DNA of 64,000 nucleotides from Halicephalobus mephisto. Lineage: Eukaryota; Nematoda; Chromadorea; Rhabditida; Panagrolaimidae. Positions 35,187 to 46,931 of this stretch are shown piece after piece. The stretch spans positions 62,001 to 126,000 of the forward strand of contig SWDT01000010.1 in NCBI GenBank assembly GCA_009193035.1, written 5' to 3'. Position 1 is the stretch's first letter. Each line of letters starts with the position of its first letter. The notes beneath the pieces were generated by a model that was not told where the DNA came from, did no database searches, and was given only the letters and a program-made list of their open reading frames with translations. A program made the translations under genes and the position numbers.

Positions 35187-37698
35187 CTAAACCTTGGAAG
35201 AAACACAAATTAGTAAGTTATCCACAACAGTGCCTGGGGCACGAATGCGGAGGGATGATAACCACTGCTTCAAGATCTTCAAGTCGTCGATGGAAAAGAG
35301 ATCAGTAAACTTAGTTCCCAATCCATTGAAGATACTTCGTTCTGACTGCAAAAATGCAGATATGGAAGAATGCAAAATGCCATCAAATTGCAAATGTCGT
35401 TTAGCGCAGGCAATCAGAAGAGAAGTAAAGAGATTTTGAGAAAACTGAAACACGACCATCATTTTCAATACAAGACAATACGAACTCACACTAGAGTAAT
35501 TCAAAGTTTCTTTGAACCGGTCTGCATCTGTAGTTTCAACAAACTTCATGAGATCAAACAATTCAGCTTCACAAAAGGCGGTCAGAGCAGCCCGAATGAA
35601 ATCATCATAATGGGAATTGGAAACTTTCTTGGAGTACTTACGAAGAGTACTGAATACATTAGACAGAATCTGAAGTTTTAGTGTGGATTCAGCAATAGCA
35701 AGAACACGAATAATGAGACGACGTCCTTTTGAAACCAGCATTGAAGTGGGGATATGAGCTTCGTTCAAAACCATTATATAAATACTCGCTAGCTTATCAG
35801 TAATTGCCACTTGATAATTACAATCAGGGTCAACATTCATCTTTCGGCGGAGATCATCAATTTCCAATAGGTGTAAATAGGCATTTTCAATAGTTAACAA
35901 AATAGTCCGGGATTTACGCTTATTTCCATCACGGGCAGAACCACTAACAACACTTTCATCATCATCTTCATTCGGTTGTAGATCCAGAAGCTTGAAACAT
36001 TGTCTAGGGAATGACGTTGTTGCGTGAGTTGGTTTGCCCAAAGCGCCAGAAAACGACGGCGGAGTATAATTCGATGGATAGGTCTCTTCGAGATTATAAT
36101 ACTTGGATTGAATCTTCGGTTGTTGCCAATCTTCCGGTGGTTTGGCAAGTTCATTATGCTGTTTCCACATAGTATAATAATAGTCATCAACATATTTGTC
36201 ACCAGTTCCAGCACATTGAATAAGTTGAATCTTAATCAGCCATTCGCGTTCCTTCTTCGACATGAATCCAGCGAAAGGATCACAAGCAAAATCAGTTATT
36301 GTTCTAATAGACGGCATACCTTCTTTCCTTGTTCTCCTTGAAGAACTACTTGCTGGAGAAAAACAACCACTTTGAGCCATTCTGTTGCCGTACATATGTT
36401 GATTGAAAGGCATTGGCTGACTTCCTCTTTGAGCGCCAGGAGTAAGACGGGGTCCTTGGTTCATCATCGAATTAGGTGGTGGGCCCATTGGGGGCATGTT
36501 AGGGGGGAATGGCATTCTGGACATTACGAAAGATACAAAAGGAGGAGGAGGTATGTTTGAATGGATCCATGGAGGAAGACTTTCTGGGGGAGCTCCGCTA
36601 GCATTCATTGCAGCCATTGTCATCTGTTGGTATTGCATCCACATCTGTTGAATAATCATCGGAGTCATCATTGGCATGCCAGGAGGGAATGGAAATGACC
36701 CGGGTGGTTGAAACCCGCCTTGGCCTTGTTGAGACATTGGTGGGAATCCTGGAGGAGGACCCTTGCTTTCCTTGATGGTTTTGTTAGCATCTTCCATTAG
36801 TTTTTTCTCCAATTCTTCGACAGTAACAGCAGTTGCAGCAGGTTTTTTCGGAGATTGAGACGCAACTCGTTCATTACTCATGGAAGTCGCTGGCAAAACC
36901 CAATCGGATGTACGGGGATACGGCATATAATCCGCTGCATGATTGGGTGCATTGGCAACTGCATTCTGTCTAATGGTCTTGTCGCCGGGAGTACGTGGGA
37001 AATTTACATTTTCACGGTGACTCCTCACAGCTCCGACCTTCATCAATTGTTGTCGCTCAATTTCATCGAGAGTTAGAGCTTGAGGAGGCATCTGGCTCAA
37101 TGGGAGGGAGTTGGGACGTTCCTCCTTCGGCGGAGATGGCGCTCGATTGAAACCTTCTCCGAAGGCGCTCATCATACTCCCAAAGCTCGGATGAAACCCC
37201 ATCTGCTCATTGAACTTGTCGAACCCGCTCCCACCAGGTCCCCAGATATTCTGAATACTCCGCAGAGCTTCCTAAAACAACAGTCATCGCTGAGAGTTAA
37301 TTCCTGTACACCTACCTCCTGCGCTTTGAGTGCTTGTTGTTCATCAAACTGATTTTGGTTATTAGAATCGCCAAATTTCAACGAAGACCCGTAATTTCCT
37401 GTATGAACATGCATACCGGGAGGAGGGAAAATGTTGCATTCATCATTATTGAGTTTAGAATCTTCAAGTTCTAGTGCCAAAGACTGAAAATCAATTATCA
37501 TAGCCAATCAAGAAAGCAAAAACCAACATTAGCGGCGAAATCTGAAAAATCTTTAGGAATGGGGCCGACAGCGCCACCAAATGTTTCATCATTCAAAGCA
37601 TCAAAAGCTCCACCATCATCTGGACTTCCAGCTCGTTCGCTTTCATCCGATGGGAGCGCTGCTCCGAATTCAAAATCTTCGTTAGGGTCAAAGTCCAT
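35187..37698 (-). CDS. patr-1: PAT1-family mRNA decay factor
   Basis: Exons 37698-37528, 37483-37316, 37271-35490 and 35444-35187 give 792 aa. The N-terminus is acidic (MDFDPNEDFEFG) as in Pat1 proteins. The centre is rich in Pro, Met and Gln (GGFQPPGSFPFPPGMP, PPPPFVSFVMSRMPFPP) and the rest carries the Pat1 core: a SKKEREWLIKIQLIQC helix, DDYYYTMW, KSRTILLTIENAYLHLLEID and a helical C-terminal domain. Pat1 bridges deadenylation and decapping in P-bodies, binding LSm1-7 and DDX6. The 45-bp third intron (35445-35489) has no stop and keeps frame, so intron retention would only insert 15 residues. First gene of the probable operon. Confidence 0.92.
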
Positions 37699-39033
37699 GA
37701 CTAGACTTGAATCATCTAAAACGGGAATTAGAAACTATGCTTCATATATTGTAAACGGAGCACGTGACAAGACCGTTCTAACGCGTAAGTAATTTCGTGG
37801 TAAAATTAAGGTTATAAGCAGGAAAACCCGAAATCTCTAAGAAAAAAATCAAAAAAGCAAGAAGCGGTCGCGAGTAACATATCTTCGTCACGGGACCACG
37901 CAAGATAGCACTGTTTCCGAAATCCTTCCACTCGCTCCGTCATCGGCTAGGAAACTTTTTGCATTTGGAAATGAACCTGTCGCGTTTACCTTACACCCAA
38001 GTAGGCTTTTTTCTGTTTTGGTAATGCCAGCGGTCACGAGTTTATTAATACATCGAAATTTGAAAAGAAACGAAGTGCTTGAAAGCGCGTTTTTTCAAAG
38101 TGGTCCAATTTGGCGTCACCGATCTTGCAAGTCATCATTTCTCACTTAGGACCCAATATTCCCCTAGATCTTTATATCTCTCTATTGCGCAATTGGCTCG
38201 AGTAATTTGCCGTCTTTTGTTATGACAAACCTCGGGAGATCTTGTGCATGAATCTCCCCTGATATGATTTCGTAATGATACAATATCTTACAAGTGTATT
38301 TTTATATATGAAATTTGTGTAAAATCCAACTGCAATCACTCCCAAGTACAAATGGAACAAGTGATAACTGTTGGGCGCGAATGACAGGAAGGATTTTGCT
38401 TTTTCGATTAGTTTTTGCGCGAGGTACAATTTTCTGTCTATCCTTCTTTGTCGTTTCATATTCAGGTATTTATTTGTGAATACAATGTCCCCATTAGCTT
38501 AATAAAGTTACAGCAATAATGAAATTCAGTTCTTATTATGAGATGTGTGGGATTTTCAAAATTACGGTCCTGGGCGGAAAGGTGTGATCACATTTTGTTC
38601 TCGCTCCAACTTTAACTTGACTCATCAACTTTCCCTAAAATCCGTGGATAATTGTATTTTCCAAACAGCACTTTTTCATTATTGCTGATGGTATCTGTGG
38701 TCTGTCTTTTTTCGCATTTTTCATATATGAAACGTCGCCTCTGTTGTCTTTGCTTAACTCGTCATTTTCTAACCCCTTTAGGCACGCCATTTTTTCATAT
38801 TTCCTAAGTAATCCCACATTATACATCTTTTCCAATGGCATACTCGCGACAATCCTTGCTCATTTTCGGAGTTTTCCTCTTTTGTTTGTTCGAAGATGCG
38901 CTTAGTTGATGACTTGAAGTAGCGTGCTCTGTCGTGGTTTTCTTGTCGAGTTTCTCGGCTATGACGTTGTTCGTGCTCTTTTATTTCCCATTTTAGAACA
39001 ATTTTCCAAAACAGGAAACGAAAATCAGATGGA
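37699..39033. other. Divergent promoter region between patr-1 operon and usp-47
   Basis: No coding exon supported. It separates divergently transcribed housekeeping genes. A relatively GC-rich block at about 37,860-38,120 close to the operon start is the best candidate for a shared bidirectional promoter. Short minus frames at 38,220 and 38,635 lack splice and family support. Confidence 0.55.
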
Positions 39034-42000
39034 ATGAGGATCGATGATAAGGCTCCTGGTAAGTAGATTTCTCGAAGGAAAGTGATAGTGGTTTGTTACT
39101 TTAGTCGATTCTGAGGATGCCGATACTGCACCGGTCCTGGGATGTGCTCCTCCACCTCCCCCACCGCCTCCACCATTGGCAAAGGATCTGTTCACTACAC
39201 AACAAAAGCCTAATGCCACCTTGGCATTAATGCCGCCCAGTGATGACTACAACAGTATCTGTATCGTTTGACTTTTTTCAACTGGGGAGAAAACCTTGTT
39301 TTCAGATCATCCAGTCGATCAAGATGGTCATCCATATGTCGGTCTTGTTAATCAAGCCATGACATGCTATCTCAATTCCTTGTTGCAAAGCTTGTTCATG
39401 ACTCCAGAATTCAGAAACATCTTGTACGAATGGCAGTACAACGGAACGATGGGAGAAGCAGCGCGAAGTATCCCTTTCCAACTCCAGAAACTGTTCGCTC
39501 TTCTGCAGACCACGAATAAGTACTCTCTAGAGACGAGAGACTTGACCGCCAGTTTCGGATGGGAGGGAAGTGATGGTATGTCCTCTAACTACTGAAGTTT
39601 GTTAATCATCTTTGTTTAGCTTATGAACAACATGATGTACAAGAGTTGTCACGTGTGATGTTAGAAGCGTTGGAGCACAGATTTCGCAAAAGCGAGCAAC
39701 ACCGAACATTTATCGAAAATCTCTACAAGGGCACGATGGAAGATGTCATTAAATGCCTTGGCTGTAAAAGGGAAAAGGTCCGAGAAGATATCTACAACGA
39801 TCTTGCTCTTGCAATTAGAGAATTTGGAGCAATAGAAAGCTACAAGAGTGTGGAAGAAGCTTTGACGGCTTTTATCAAGCCTGAGCTCTTGACTGGTAGC
39901 AATAAGTACAAATGCGAAAATTGTAATAGTTATCAAGATGCTGAAAAAGGATTTCGGTTTACTGCTTTTCCATATTTGCTAGCGATTCAGCTGAAAAGAT
40001 TCACTTTGGACTATTCCACTGGATTCCGTGTCAAGTTGAATGATCGGATGACTTTCCCGGACTATCTGGATTTGAATGACTTTATTTACAAAGTTGACGG
40101 AAAGCCTGTTTCGAAACCTCCGAAAATGAGCTACGCTGCGATGGCTAAATCTAAACCACAAACTATCAATGAGGAGGAAGAAATGAAGCCACAGCCTTCC
40201 CTCAGTTATGATGCTGATGGGTGGTTGAACAAACCTCCAGATTGTGCTGAAGTTCAAGAGATGCTAAAGAAGGGAAAATATGTGTACGAGTTATTTGCTA
40301 TTCTGATTCATCAGGGTTCAGCTACTGGTGGACATTACTTTGCTTATATCAAAAACTTGGAGCAAAGTAAGTGGTTATGTTTCAACGATACCCAAGTAAA
40401 GGCAGTGGATATTGATGAAGTCAAGAAGAGTTTCGGAGGATGTGGATGGTCAAGTAACATGAATGGATATATGATGGTTTATCGTCAAGTTGATCCTGAA
40501 AAAAATCAAAAGTTTACAAGACGATCTGAGTTACCTCCTCATGTTGTCAACTGGTTGAAACAGTGGGAGGAAGAAGAAAATAGACAAGCTTATGAGCAAA
40601 GTAGAATTGACTCTATGGTCAAAGTCAGAATTTTGCTCAATGATGACAGAAATCTAACGGATGAAATGCCTTATGGAGCTCAAGAATGGGGATTCTCGAA
40701 GGAGGATAAGGGACGCGATATTGTTGAGTTATTTGCCGGGAAATTCAATGAGATGGGAATATATGTGGACCCTAAGTCTGCTGTTCTCATTCCAGCTCGA
40801 TCTAATGGTAATTTTGCCGAACCCAATCCAATTGATTTGAATGTAAGTTCTCAAGATTACGTTGTATGGTAACAAAGTCGGTTTTTTAGAAAACAATTGG
40901 TGAATTACTTACGGAATTCTACAGCAATTCAGAGTTGACATTCGTGATGGAACTCAAGGAAGAAGAATTTTTGATACCAATTGCTAATGGAATGAATCAT
41001 TTACGGACTTTGGATTTCTTGACGGTGGACGTCTCCTTCAATTCGGTTAGAATGTGCAAGCGGGTTGGAGCTTATGATGATGAGACAATGGGTTCGATTC
41101 GAGAACGAGTTTCCAAACTTTTCCCCAAGTGCCAAGTTGACGGGACGCAAATCAGAATGGTTATGGAGCATGTGATTGACGATGGTTCTCCGTTGCTTTT
41201 GATCGATGATGACTCCAAAACTATCGAACAGCTTGCAAGGAACAAGTTCCAGATACTAAAGTTCTACATTGACTGTGGACTTCCTGCTGATTTGAAGAAT
41301 GATAGAAAGAACACGGATTTCTCAAAGACTCAAATGTGTAAGATCATGGAGAAGCGCAAATACGGAACCAGACTCAAAATTCAGTTGCCATCGGCCAACG
41401 ATTACCGTCAAGCGGGTCTTCGTCCTCCATCAAGCATGTTCAGTATCCCACCAGTTCCTGATCCGTCCCCTCCTGTTTCTCCGATTTCGAAAAAGTTTTG
41501 CCAACTTGGGCATGAGCTCGCTTCGACTGGAACATCTAACGTGAACGCGAGAATTTCTCAACCTAATTGTCATTACACAACTGCCAGTTCATCTACAACA
41601 GTGATTTCCGCACCTTCTGCTCCACTTTATCCTTATGAATCTACCATGGATCGCTTTATCGGGACACTAGCTACTGATCCTCCGTCTTATTATGAGATAC
41701 CGAATAAAGCTCCTCCGGCGTCTCCTGTCGATAATGCGCTTATCAATCCGCCTAATTATCTCTCAACTGATGCTGATGTTGAAATGGAGATTGGCGGAAC
41801 TGTATCTAGTAATGTTTCTCCAGCTATCTCGGATGATGAAGAGAATGCACCCCCGGAAGTTGTCAATCAAAGTTACAATGAATGTCCAACTGAGAACGGT
41901 CAGAACTCGATGAGTAAAGACGGCAACTTGGCTAATGATGGTGCATTTGAAATGGAACACAGAGAACTTTATAGCGATGCTTATGATGATCCAGAATACA

Positions 42001-43067
42001 CGGTTGATATTACTGAAACCGGTTATTGTAACACGTTTTCTTGCAAGTATGTCTCGATTCTCATTGACCATCGACAGCTGACGTCTAAGTTTGTTGAATG
42101 GATTGCTCGTTATTTGAAGCTGCATCCAGAGAATATTGGTCTTGCCAAACATTATAATGATACGGATATCAAAGGCTACGATATGATTTTGTGTCCAGAT
42201 GAAACTATCAAAATGTCATTTGCTTCTGTTAGTAGGGTGACTGTTGTCTTGCGGGTCCCGACGAAAGCCGATGAAAAATTATTCCGGGTTGTCGACTTTG
42301 ATCTAAATAATGAGAATAATCCTGTTCAATGGCCAACGTTATTCCAAGTTGCAGCATCTCCAAAAACAACTGTTAAGGAGTTTAAGGAACGATGTTTGAC
42401 AATTTTAGAATCTGCTTACGCTGAAGTGTACTCACCGGAAAGAATCAGAATTAGAGAAATTGCAAATTATGGATGTCCCGCACTTAATCCTGACTCAACC
42501 TTTGAAGCTAGATCATTCAAGGATCCGGTAATTGCTCTGCAGAAGTTGAAGCCAGAGGAAGTTCAGAAGAATAAAGATGATCGGCATTATCAGCCTATTA
42601 TTGTGCGTCGATTCTGCCCATCAACTTTGGAAATTATGGCTCCATTTGAAGTATTGATTCCTGAGGGAGATCCGAAACTCCCGCAAATTTTGAAAAATGC
42701 TATTGCGAATCATGCAAAATTGGTACCGGAAAGAATTGGTTTGAGTGATCTGTTGCCGAAAGGAACGTTTTCAAGGTGGCCCTTTACAAAAAGCGCCTTG
42801 GATCTCATTGATCTCCCGTTTGCGGACAATGTTACCTTCCCAGTGGATTATGGAGGAAAACTAATTTACTTTATGTAAGTTTTTAGGAATTAAACCTGTT
42901 TCAAAGATGGTTTTAGTGATAAGAATGAGACTAAGAAGCACATCACCGAGGAAGATCGTCGAGCAATGAGGATAAAAGAGCGTATATCATCCAACTCCAA
43001 TGCTGTTAGACGAACTGAAAGACCGCTTCGTATTCAAATGAGCAGTATCTCGGAAAGTGATCAGTAA
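39034..43067 (+). CDS. usp-47: Ubiquitin-specific protease, USP47 family
   Basis: Exons 39034-39058, 39105-39254, 39306-39575, 39620-40842, 40890-42874 and 42917-43067 give 1267 aa. After a poly-Pro N-terminus comes the USP domain. The Cys box is [21 protein letters not shown], with the catalytic Cys, Asn and Gln. Zinc-binding CxxC pairs ([16 protein letters not shown]) follow. The His box is [20 protein letters not shown] with the later YMMVYR. After it there are several ubiquitin-like modules and an acidic/Ser-Pro middle, typical of USP47. USP47 deubiquitinates DNA repair and signalling proteins. It lies next to apn-1, which I recall from C. elegans too. The start uses the second of two ATGs 5 bp apart; the first stops at once. 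Confidence 0.93.
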
Positions 43068-43141
43068 ATTTTGAGTCTTTGTAAGTTTAAAAATTAAAGT
43101 TTAATGGAAGGTGAACTAAAGGAAAATAAAGCAACTCACTG

Positions 43142-43861
43142 CTATGAGGGTGGAAGAACTACGGAAGAAAACCGACCTTCCTTAATAGCCTTCGTTTGGG
43201 CTTGGTAGAATTCAGTTGCGGCGACTTCTCGACGGATTTTAGACCGTAAGAGTTCGAGACGTAGGAGTGCTTCTTCGGCTTCTAGTTCTTCCTTCAAAGA
43301 TCTAGGGTTTGATGGAACTGTGGATTCTGTTTGAGGAGTAGTATTTACAGGAGTTGTATGCGCCGACGGTGGAGCACTTGGTCGTTGGGGAGTGGTGTAG
43401 TGGGATGGAGGTTGGCTTTCTGGTTCTGCCTCCGGTTTTGGGATGATTTCTTCGAGAAATTGATCTTTACTCTGGAATATTCAGTAGAAATAAAAATCGA
43501 TATATGAGAATGGCCTACAATATAGGGAACAACACTCCAGTTGGTGGGATTATGTCTTTTTTGTTCTTTTTCGCAAATCAAACATAATTCTTGGAATAAA
43601 TGGGGATGTTTATTCTTCAGGTGGTTTCTCATGTTTGTGGTATTTCCAGCAATGGATTTCCAGCCATTCATGATTATTACTTTGCAAGCATTGCATTGAG
43701 GGATTGTGGAATGAACAGGAATACTGAAGTACCGCCAAATTGGGTTTCCACTGGGGTAACGAGGCTGAAATATAAATTTTACTGTGAATTTAAAGGTCCG
43801 AAAAACTTACAGTATATCTCCGATGTTTTCGCTTCTCAATGGATTGATCAAGTCCGGACAT
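43142..43861 (-). CDS. BED-type zinc-finger protein
   Basis: Exons 43861-43811, 43764-43519 and 43471-43142 join in phase, giving 208 aa. The finger is PQCNACKVIIMNGWKSI...NMRNHLKNKHPHLF, with CxxC and HxxxxH spacing of BED fingers, which bind DNA and often derive from hAT-type transposases. After a Pro/Thr/Ser linker comes a C-terminal acidic/basic coiled coil (LKEELEAEEALLRLELLRSK). No transposase core follows, so this looks like a domesticated regulatory protein rather than a mobile element. It lies tail-to-tail with usp-47 (75 bp apart) and head-to-head with apn-1. Confidence 0.85.
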
Positions 43862-44023
43862 TGGGAAAAAGTAGGATTTAAAATTGAATTTTAGTAATTT
43901 TTCAGTTTGTCGGATGCAGAAATTCGCGATGAGAGAGCAGCGTCGTTTTTGGTTGTTGTTTTGTTAGTTTCGAAATGTCTTTGTCCTGTTTTCCCACGTT
44001 GCACCTTTTGTAAATTTTTAATT

Positions 44024-45167
44024 ATGCCGAAAAGATCTCCTGTAAACGCTGCTGAATCCAAGATCGACATTACCGATGAGAAAATTCCCGAAGTAGAAGA
44101 CTTCGAGCCAAAGCCGAAATCCAGAAAGAAATCCAATCGTCCTAGTAGGAAGACTGCTAGTGATTCTCCTGGTGAATCTGTTGCTTCCTGGGAGAAAGAA
44201 CGAGACAAGGTTGGAAAAAACGTCCTGAAAACTGCTGAGCATTCCAAGAAGTATCTAGGAGCTCACGTGTCTGCCGGAGGAGGAGTTCACAATGCCGTTT
44301 ATAATGCGGTCGCAATTGGATGTCGTTCTTTTGCTTTATTTTTGAAAAATCAAAGACGATGGGATTCTAAGCCGATAACTCAGGATGATGTTGATCTTTG
44401 GAATAAAGCTATCAAAGAAACCGACTTTGATTTGAAAATGGTCGTTCCTCATGGAAGTTACCTTCTGAACGCGGCCTCTCCGATCCAAGAGCAACGAGAA
44501 AAAACTCGGAATTGTCTCATTGATGAAATTCAACGTTGTCAGAAACTCGGCATTCAGTTGTACAATTTTCATCCAGGATCGACTACTGGTAAATGCTCGT
44601 TTGACGAAGGAATCAAGTACGTCGCCCAGGTCCTGGACGAAGTCATCGAAGCCACCAAAGATGTCGTTATTCGTGAGCATTTCATATATTAATTCTCCAG
44701 TAATCACTTCTCTTTCAGTTGTTGAAACCATGGCAGGCCAAAAGAACACTGTTGGAGGAAAGTTCGAGGATTTGAAGAAGATTATTGATTCTGTCAAACC
44801 AGAGAACAGACCGAGAGTTGGAGTTTGCCTCGATACTTGTCACATTTTCGTTGCTGGTTACGATGTCCGAAATAAGAAGGTCTATGAGAAGACAATGAAG
44901 GAATTCGATGACGTGGTTGGATTCGAACACCTCAAAGCAGTTCATCTGAACGATGCGTTGACGAAATTCAACTCTTGCCATGATCGCCATGCCAACATCG
45001 GTAAAGGAGAAATGAAAGGGTTCTTCCCGTTGTTGATGAATGATAAGAGATTTGACAATATTCCCATGATTCTAGAAACTCCTGAAGGCCATTACCCTCA
45101 AGAAATGGAGTACCTCTATGAACTCGACGGATTGGAGGAGAAAAATAACGGTAAAATCGACGATTAA
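44024..45167 (+). CDS. apn-1: AP endonuclease, endonuclease IV family
   Basis: Exons 44024-44672 and 44719-45167 give 365 aa. A basic N-terminal extension of about 80 residues (PKPKSRKKSNRPSRK) could be a nuclear signal. The catalytic TIM barrel starts KYLGAHVSAGGGVHNAV and includes the metal-binding clusters: H in YNFHPGST, E in LVETMAGQK, D/H in GVCLDTCHIFVAGYD, VHLNDA, DRHANIGKG and ILETPEG. It cleaves DNA at abasic sites in base excision repair. The frame is open upstream without an ATG, so I chose the ATG at 44024. Confidence 0.95.
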
Positions 45168-45465
45168 GTTTCTGATTTCACTAGATTTGATTGATTGCAA
45201 AAGCATTCATTACTCATGTATTCATAGTTGGTTGTTGATCTCCATGTTTTTACGATTAAAATTTGTAAAGGAATAAAAACGAATAAGAAGTGGTTTCCCA
45301 AGAGTTTAAAGTAACGGAAAAACTGTCTTATTTTCTGGCGTTGCGTGCCTGTCGCAAGGCGAACCGCTTTTGCTGACAAATGAAGGTGCTCTCGAGTTCC
45401 ATTCGGTTTTCTCGTTACTTTTTCGTTCTTACAGTTGTTTTTCACTCTATTCTCGTTTCAGAAAC

Positions 45466-46354
45466 ATGGGAGATCACTACGGATTCTCTTTGACAACTTT
45501 CAGGTAAGATTCAAAACGATAAGCAAAGAATATCCGTAATTTTAGTCCTTCGGGCAAATTGATGCAGATTGAATACGCTCTCAATGCCGTGAAAAATGGT
45601 CAACCTTCTGTTGGATTAAGAGGTATAAATTATTGGGGTTGTTTTATGGAGTTCGATATATAAAACTGATTTCAGCCAAGGATGGTGTCGTGTTGGCCAC
45701 GGAGAACAAGTCTTCCGTCCTGAACGAAGAAGAAACCAAGATCGAGAAGATTTGCGAGCACATTGGAATTGTCTACAGTGGAATGGGTCCGGATTTCCGG
45801 TGAGTTGGTAGTCAGCAACGTCCTCTCCGAAAATGATGATTTTAGTTTACTGGTGAAAAGAGCTCGCAAAATAGCTTCCCAATATGAGCTTATGTTCGGT
45901 GAAGAAATCCCAACAACTGAACTGGTTTCTCGACTGGCAGCTGTGATGCAGGAGTACACGCAATCCGGGTATGTTTAGGTAGTTTTTGTTTTGATTGATG
46001 AACTTGGGTCACTTTTCCAGTGGTGTTCGTCCCTTTGGAGTTTCCTTATTGATCGCTGGATGGGATACGATCAAGAAGCGGCCTTTGCTTTTCCAATCGG
46101 ATCCTTCTGGTGCATTCTTTGCATGGAAAGCCACTGCTCTTGGAAAAAATGATATCAATGCCAAGACGTTCTTAGAGAAGCGCTTCAACGAAGGATTGGA
46201 ACTTGATGATGGCATCCACACTGCCCTGCTCACTCTTCGCGAGAGTTTTGATGTTGGAATGACCGATGAGAACGTGGAGATCGCGGTTTGTACTGAAGCC
46301 GGTTTTCGTCGATTGACTCGCCAACAAATCAAAGATCATCTTAGCGCCCTTTGA
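45466..46354 (+). CDS. pas-2: 20S proteasome alpha-2 subunit
   Basis: Exons 45466-45503, 45546-45622, 45676-45799, 45846-45968 and 46021-46354 give 231 aa, normal for this subunit. The product begins [18 protein letters not shown], then the alpha-type signature [24 protein letters not shown] and the GANDINAK-like run ([15 protein letters not shown]) follow, matching PSMA2. It forms part of the alpha ring of the 20S core. An acceptor TTTCAG lies 4 bp before the ATG and 299 bp after the apn-1 stop, so the two may share an operon, though a separate promoter is also possible. Confidence 0.95.
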
Positions 46355-46473
46355 TCTGACTTGGCACCGGTTTACTCTTGCTCTTATTGAATTGGTATAA
46401 TTATTTATTTTTCTATGAATTAATTCGTGTGAAATCTCACTGCATCACACATTTTTAAGTTTCCAAAATAATG

Positions 46474-46753
46474 ATCCCGTTGAAACCAATACAGTTGCAA
46501 CCTTCTAAGCCTAATCTCACGAGTGCCATGTGCTTCCTTTCCCGTAACACGGCTCTTTAGTCCTCTTCAGAAGACGGAAAGAGTGATGCAACTGTGTTAC
46601 CCAAAGTTATCCAAAAGTTGAATGCTCTCTCTCAGTCATCGGACGGGTTCGATGGCTGTCGTCCTAAATGTGGACTTCGGTAATCACCCAGGTGCCATGA
46701 AGGGAAGTTGAGATAACTTTTTCATGGATATTTATTGGATGTATCAACGGGAT
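46474..46753 (+). ncRNA. Candidate structured RNA with telomere-complement motif (telomerase RNA candidate)
   Basis: This non-coding segment begins 120 bp after the pas-2 stop and is closed by a perfect 10-bp end pairing (ATCCCGTTGA at 46474-46483, TCAACGGGAT at 46744-46753). Inside, ACAGTTGCA (46491-46499) pairs with TGCAACTGT (46587-46595). CTCTTT..GTC pairs with GAC..AAAGAG as a hairpin (46553-46583), and CAGTCATCG with CGATGGCTG (46633-46658, one G-U). The sequence is less AT-rich than its surroundings. Right after the second helix lies CTAAGCCTAA (46505-46514), the complement of 1.67 nematode telomere repeats (TTAGGC). That is the expected form of a telomerase template. It could instead be another structured RNA or a foldback repeat; no target-site duplication is visible. 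Confidence 0.4.
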
Positions 46754-46931
46754 ACCAAAAGTGCAAGTGAGGAAATCTGGTTTCCAAATTATATATTTGG
46801 TTACTGATTTTCTTGTGCAGATATTTATAAAAAATAATCATAATTTATTTTTAATATTAATGATTGTAAAGCCCAAGAATCCGGAGATTCTTGAAAATTG
46901 CACTTAAAAGTCCATTTCTGTGGTTTATAAC

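Larger units (their letters stand above)
32079..37698 (-). other. Probable four-gene operon: patr-1, ATP-synthase-like subunit, dyrb-1, atad-3
   Basis: Four genes read in the same direction with stop-to-ATG gaps of about 251, 168 and 180 bp. Each downstream gene has a strong splice acceptor with no matching cis donor: TTTTGCAG 24 bp before the second ATG, GTCTTTTAG directly abutting the dyrb-1 ATG, and TTTTTTCAG 25 bp before the atad-3 ATG. That is the layout of an SL2-type nematode operon. The upstream gene patr-1 has an acceptor (CCCGTTTTAG) 20 bp before its ATG, a likely SL1 site. Trans-splicing itself is inferred. Confidence 0.7.

Noticed and set aside
38220..38841. Short minus frames in the patr-1/usp-47 promoter region
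   Set aside because: No splice context, no recognisable domain, atypical composition.
43142..43861. BED gene as part of a hAT transposase
   Set aside because: Only the finger and a coiled coil are present; no RNase-H-like transposase core or terminal inverted repeats around it.
46621..46680. GGTTCGATGG as tRNA B box
   Set aside because: No A box at proper distance and no cloverleaf; it belongs to a 9-bp-stem hairpin.
46474..46753. MITE interpretation of the pas-2 downstream segment
   Set aside because: Not excluded, but no TA or longer target-site duplication abuts the 10-bp ends, and the internal helices favour a structured RNA; kept as an alternative.
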